In this document: piece after piece, positions 13,719-14,513 of the stretch | Layout of the letters: every line of letters starts with the position of its first letter | How positions within the stretch are numbered: position 1 is the first letter of the stretch | Source of the DNA: Sulfurovum sp. | Lineage (GTDB): Bacteria; Campylobacterota; Campylobacteria; Campylobacterales; Sulfurovaceae | NCBI GenBank assembly: GCA_015661795.1 | Contig: DQVJ01000053.1 | Coordinates: 1 to 14,513 of the forward strand | Reading direction: 5' to 3' | DNA: 14,513 nucleotides | Translations under genes and position numbers: made by a program | The notes under the pieces: generated by a model | Told to the model about the DNA's origin: nothing | Databases searched by the model: none | What the model saw: only the letters and a program-made list of their open reading frames with translations

Positions 13719-14402
13719 ATGGAAAATAAAAACATAGAAATCGTTGTAATAGAAGATGAAGAAGATATTTTAGAACTTTTAGAGTATCATCTTGTAAAAG
13801 AGGGATACACCGTAACAGGGTTTCTCTCTACTGAGAATGTTGAACTTTTTATTGAGGAAGAAAATCCTGCACTTATGATTGTCGATAGGAATCTCCCTGG
13901 AGTAGAAGGTTCAGAGTTTGTTTCCCATTTAAGGGGGCAAGGGTATGAAATTCCTGTCATCTTTCTTACCGCAAGAGATAAAGACTCTGACTTGGAAGAG
14001 GGTTTTACAAGCGGTGGGGATGACTATATGACGAAACCTTTTAAGTCTAAAGAATTGCTGCTTCGTGTTGCTGCATTATTGAAGCGTTCAGGACTTAAAG
14101 AGAGTGACAAGGTAAAATATCGCGATTTGGTACTTGATATGCATCAGCATTTATTGCGAATAGACGGACAAGTGATAGATCTTACCAATTTGGAATTTCG
14201 TCTGCTTCATACATTTATAAAAACACCTCATCATCCTTTAAATAGAGATTTTCTACGTGATGAGGTATGGGGAGAGGATTCTGTTAATTTTCATGATAAA
14301 ACCATCAATGTAGCGATAAATAGACTTAAAAAAAAGATAGACCCCGATGGGCAAAAAGAATATTTTGTCCCAGTATGGGGAATAGGGTATAAATTAGTAT
14401 AA
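13719..14402 (+). CDS. OmpR/PhoB-type response regulator (PhosR-like)
   Basis: Two-component transcription factor, 227 residues. Receiver domain (about 5-122): acidic pocket Glu12/Asp13 (VIEDEED), phospho-acceptor Asp56 in MIVDRNLPGVEGSEF, Thr84 (FLTA) and Lys106 (TKPF). The C-terminal winged helix (about 130-227) has LTNLEFRLLHTFI, the recognition-helix region TINVAINRLKKKIDP and GIGYKL. DRNLPGVEGSEF and the overall shape recall the Campylobacter phosphate regulator PhosR. The ATG is the only start in frame after the stop at 13713-13715; AAGG lies just one base before it, so a normal ribosome binding site is lacking. It follows the phosphate permease by 43 bases and has its own Pho-like box, suggesting autoregulation. 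No histidine kinase gene is in the window. Confidence 0.92.
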   Translation: MENKNIEIVVIEDEEDILELLEYHLVKEGYTVTGFLSTENVELFIEEENPALMIVDRNLPGVEGSEFVSHLRGQGYEIPVIFLTARDKDSDLEEGFTSGGDDYMTKPFKSKELLLRVAALLKRSGLKESDKVKYRDLVLDMHQHLLRIDGQVIDLTNLEFRLLHTFIKTPHHPLNRDFLRDEVWGEDSVNFHDKTINVAINRLKKKIDPDGQKEYFVPVWGIGYKLV

Positions 14403-14513
14403 TTGTTGGGAGAGACACTAGATGGTAAAAGTATTATTGTCTATGAAAGTGAAGTAGAAAATTGTGTGATTAAAGAGATAGGTCGCTTAAGAGAGATAAG
14501 TTTTCGTCATGTA
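14403..14513 (+). CDS. Partial acyltransferase-like frame (GNAT/OlsB-type), cut by window end
   Basis: An open frame of 37 codons runs from directly after the response regulator stop to the window edge. The peptide begins LLGETLDGKSIIVYE and ends EIGRLREISFRHV. The last part resembles the start of the N-acyltransferase (GNAT/hemolysin-like) domain of acyltransferases related to OlsB, which make ornithine-type lipids; I remember the same sequence as the middle of larger Campylobacterota proteins with an N-terminal PlsC domain. The stop codon TAA precedes it in the same frame, so it must begin here or later; only TTG codons at 14403 and 14406 are available near the front and no ribosome binding site is visible. 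It may be a short form translated by coupling, or a gene that lost its front. Assignment rests on few residues. Confidence 0.45.
   Translation, partial: MLGETLDGKSIIVYESEVENCVIKEIGRLREISFRHV

Noticed and set aside
1..14513. CRISPR arrays, insertion sequences, tRNA or rRNA genes, attachment sites
   Set aside because: No repeat-spacer pattern, transposase-like frame, cloverleaf or rRNA sequence was seen anywhere in the window.

Overview
The window reads as a chromosomal segment of an AT-rich member of the Campylobacterota (formerly Epsilonproteobacteria), most like the Sulfurovum/Sulfurimonas group. Three things point there: the run nfu-like gene, TPR protein, murE, ... ybaB, which I remember as conserved in Campylobacter; promoters built on strong TATAAT boxes with little or no -35 in most cases; and a response regulator close to the Campylobacter PhosR/PhoB type. 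No database search was possible, so the genus is an inference.

Layout. 1-2791: end of a ribosomal protein operon (rpsM, rpsK, rpsD, rpoA, rplQ), closed by a perfect hairpin. 2792-3128: non-coding, AT-rich, with two promoter candidates. 3129-5281: Nfu-type Fe-S scaffold protein, TPR-like protein and murE, tightly packed or overlapping. 5344-5721: a single thioredoxin-like [2Fe-2S] ferredoxin gene with its own promoter and terminator. 5931-6613: panD and a ybaB/ebfC gene overlapping by one base. 6663-6788 (minus): a 41-codon gene with a strong ribosome binding site. 6969-8321: an OprO/OprP-type outer membrane porin. 8474-12043: a three-gene operon for an ABC exporter membrane domain, an HlyD-type adaptor and a TolC-type channel. 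12137-13675: a PiT phosphate permease. 13719-14402: an OmpR/PhoB-type response regulator. From 14403: the start of an acyltransferase-like reading frame cut by the window edge.

The main result is a probable phosphate-starvation regulon. Four promoters in the right half, serving the small minus-strand gene, the porin, the permease and the response regulator, share one geometry: GTWAY, 6 bases, GTWAY, 10 bases, a -10 box. The 11-base repeat period matches a Pho box and resembles the Campylobacter jejuni PhosR box as I remember it. This suggests that the response regulator controls itself, a phosphate-type porin, a phosphate permease and an undescribed 41-residue protein.

The second point of interest is the exporter operon inserted between porin and permease. 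Its ABC-type membrane protein ends where the ATPase domain should begin, its stop codon overlaps the adaptor start, and no Walker motif or cargo gene is visible. It is either a tripartite exporter whose ATPase is encoded elsewhere or a membrane-domain protein with a changed role.
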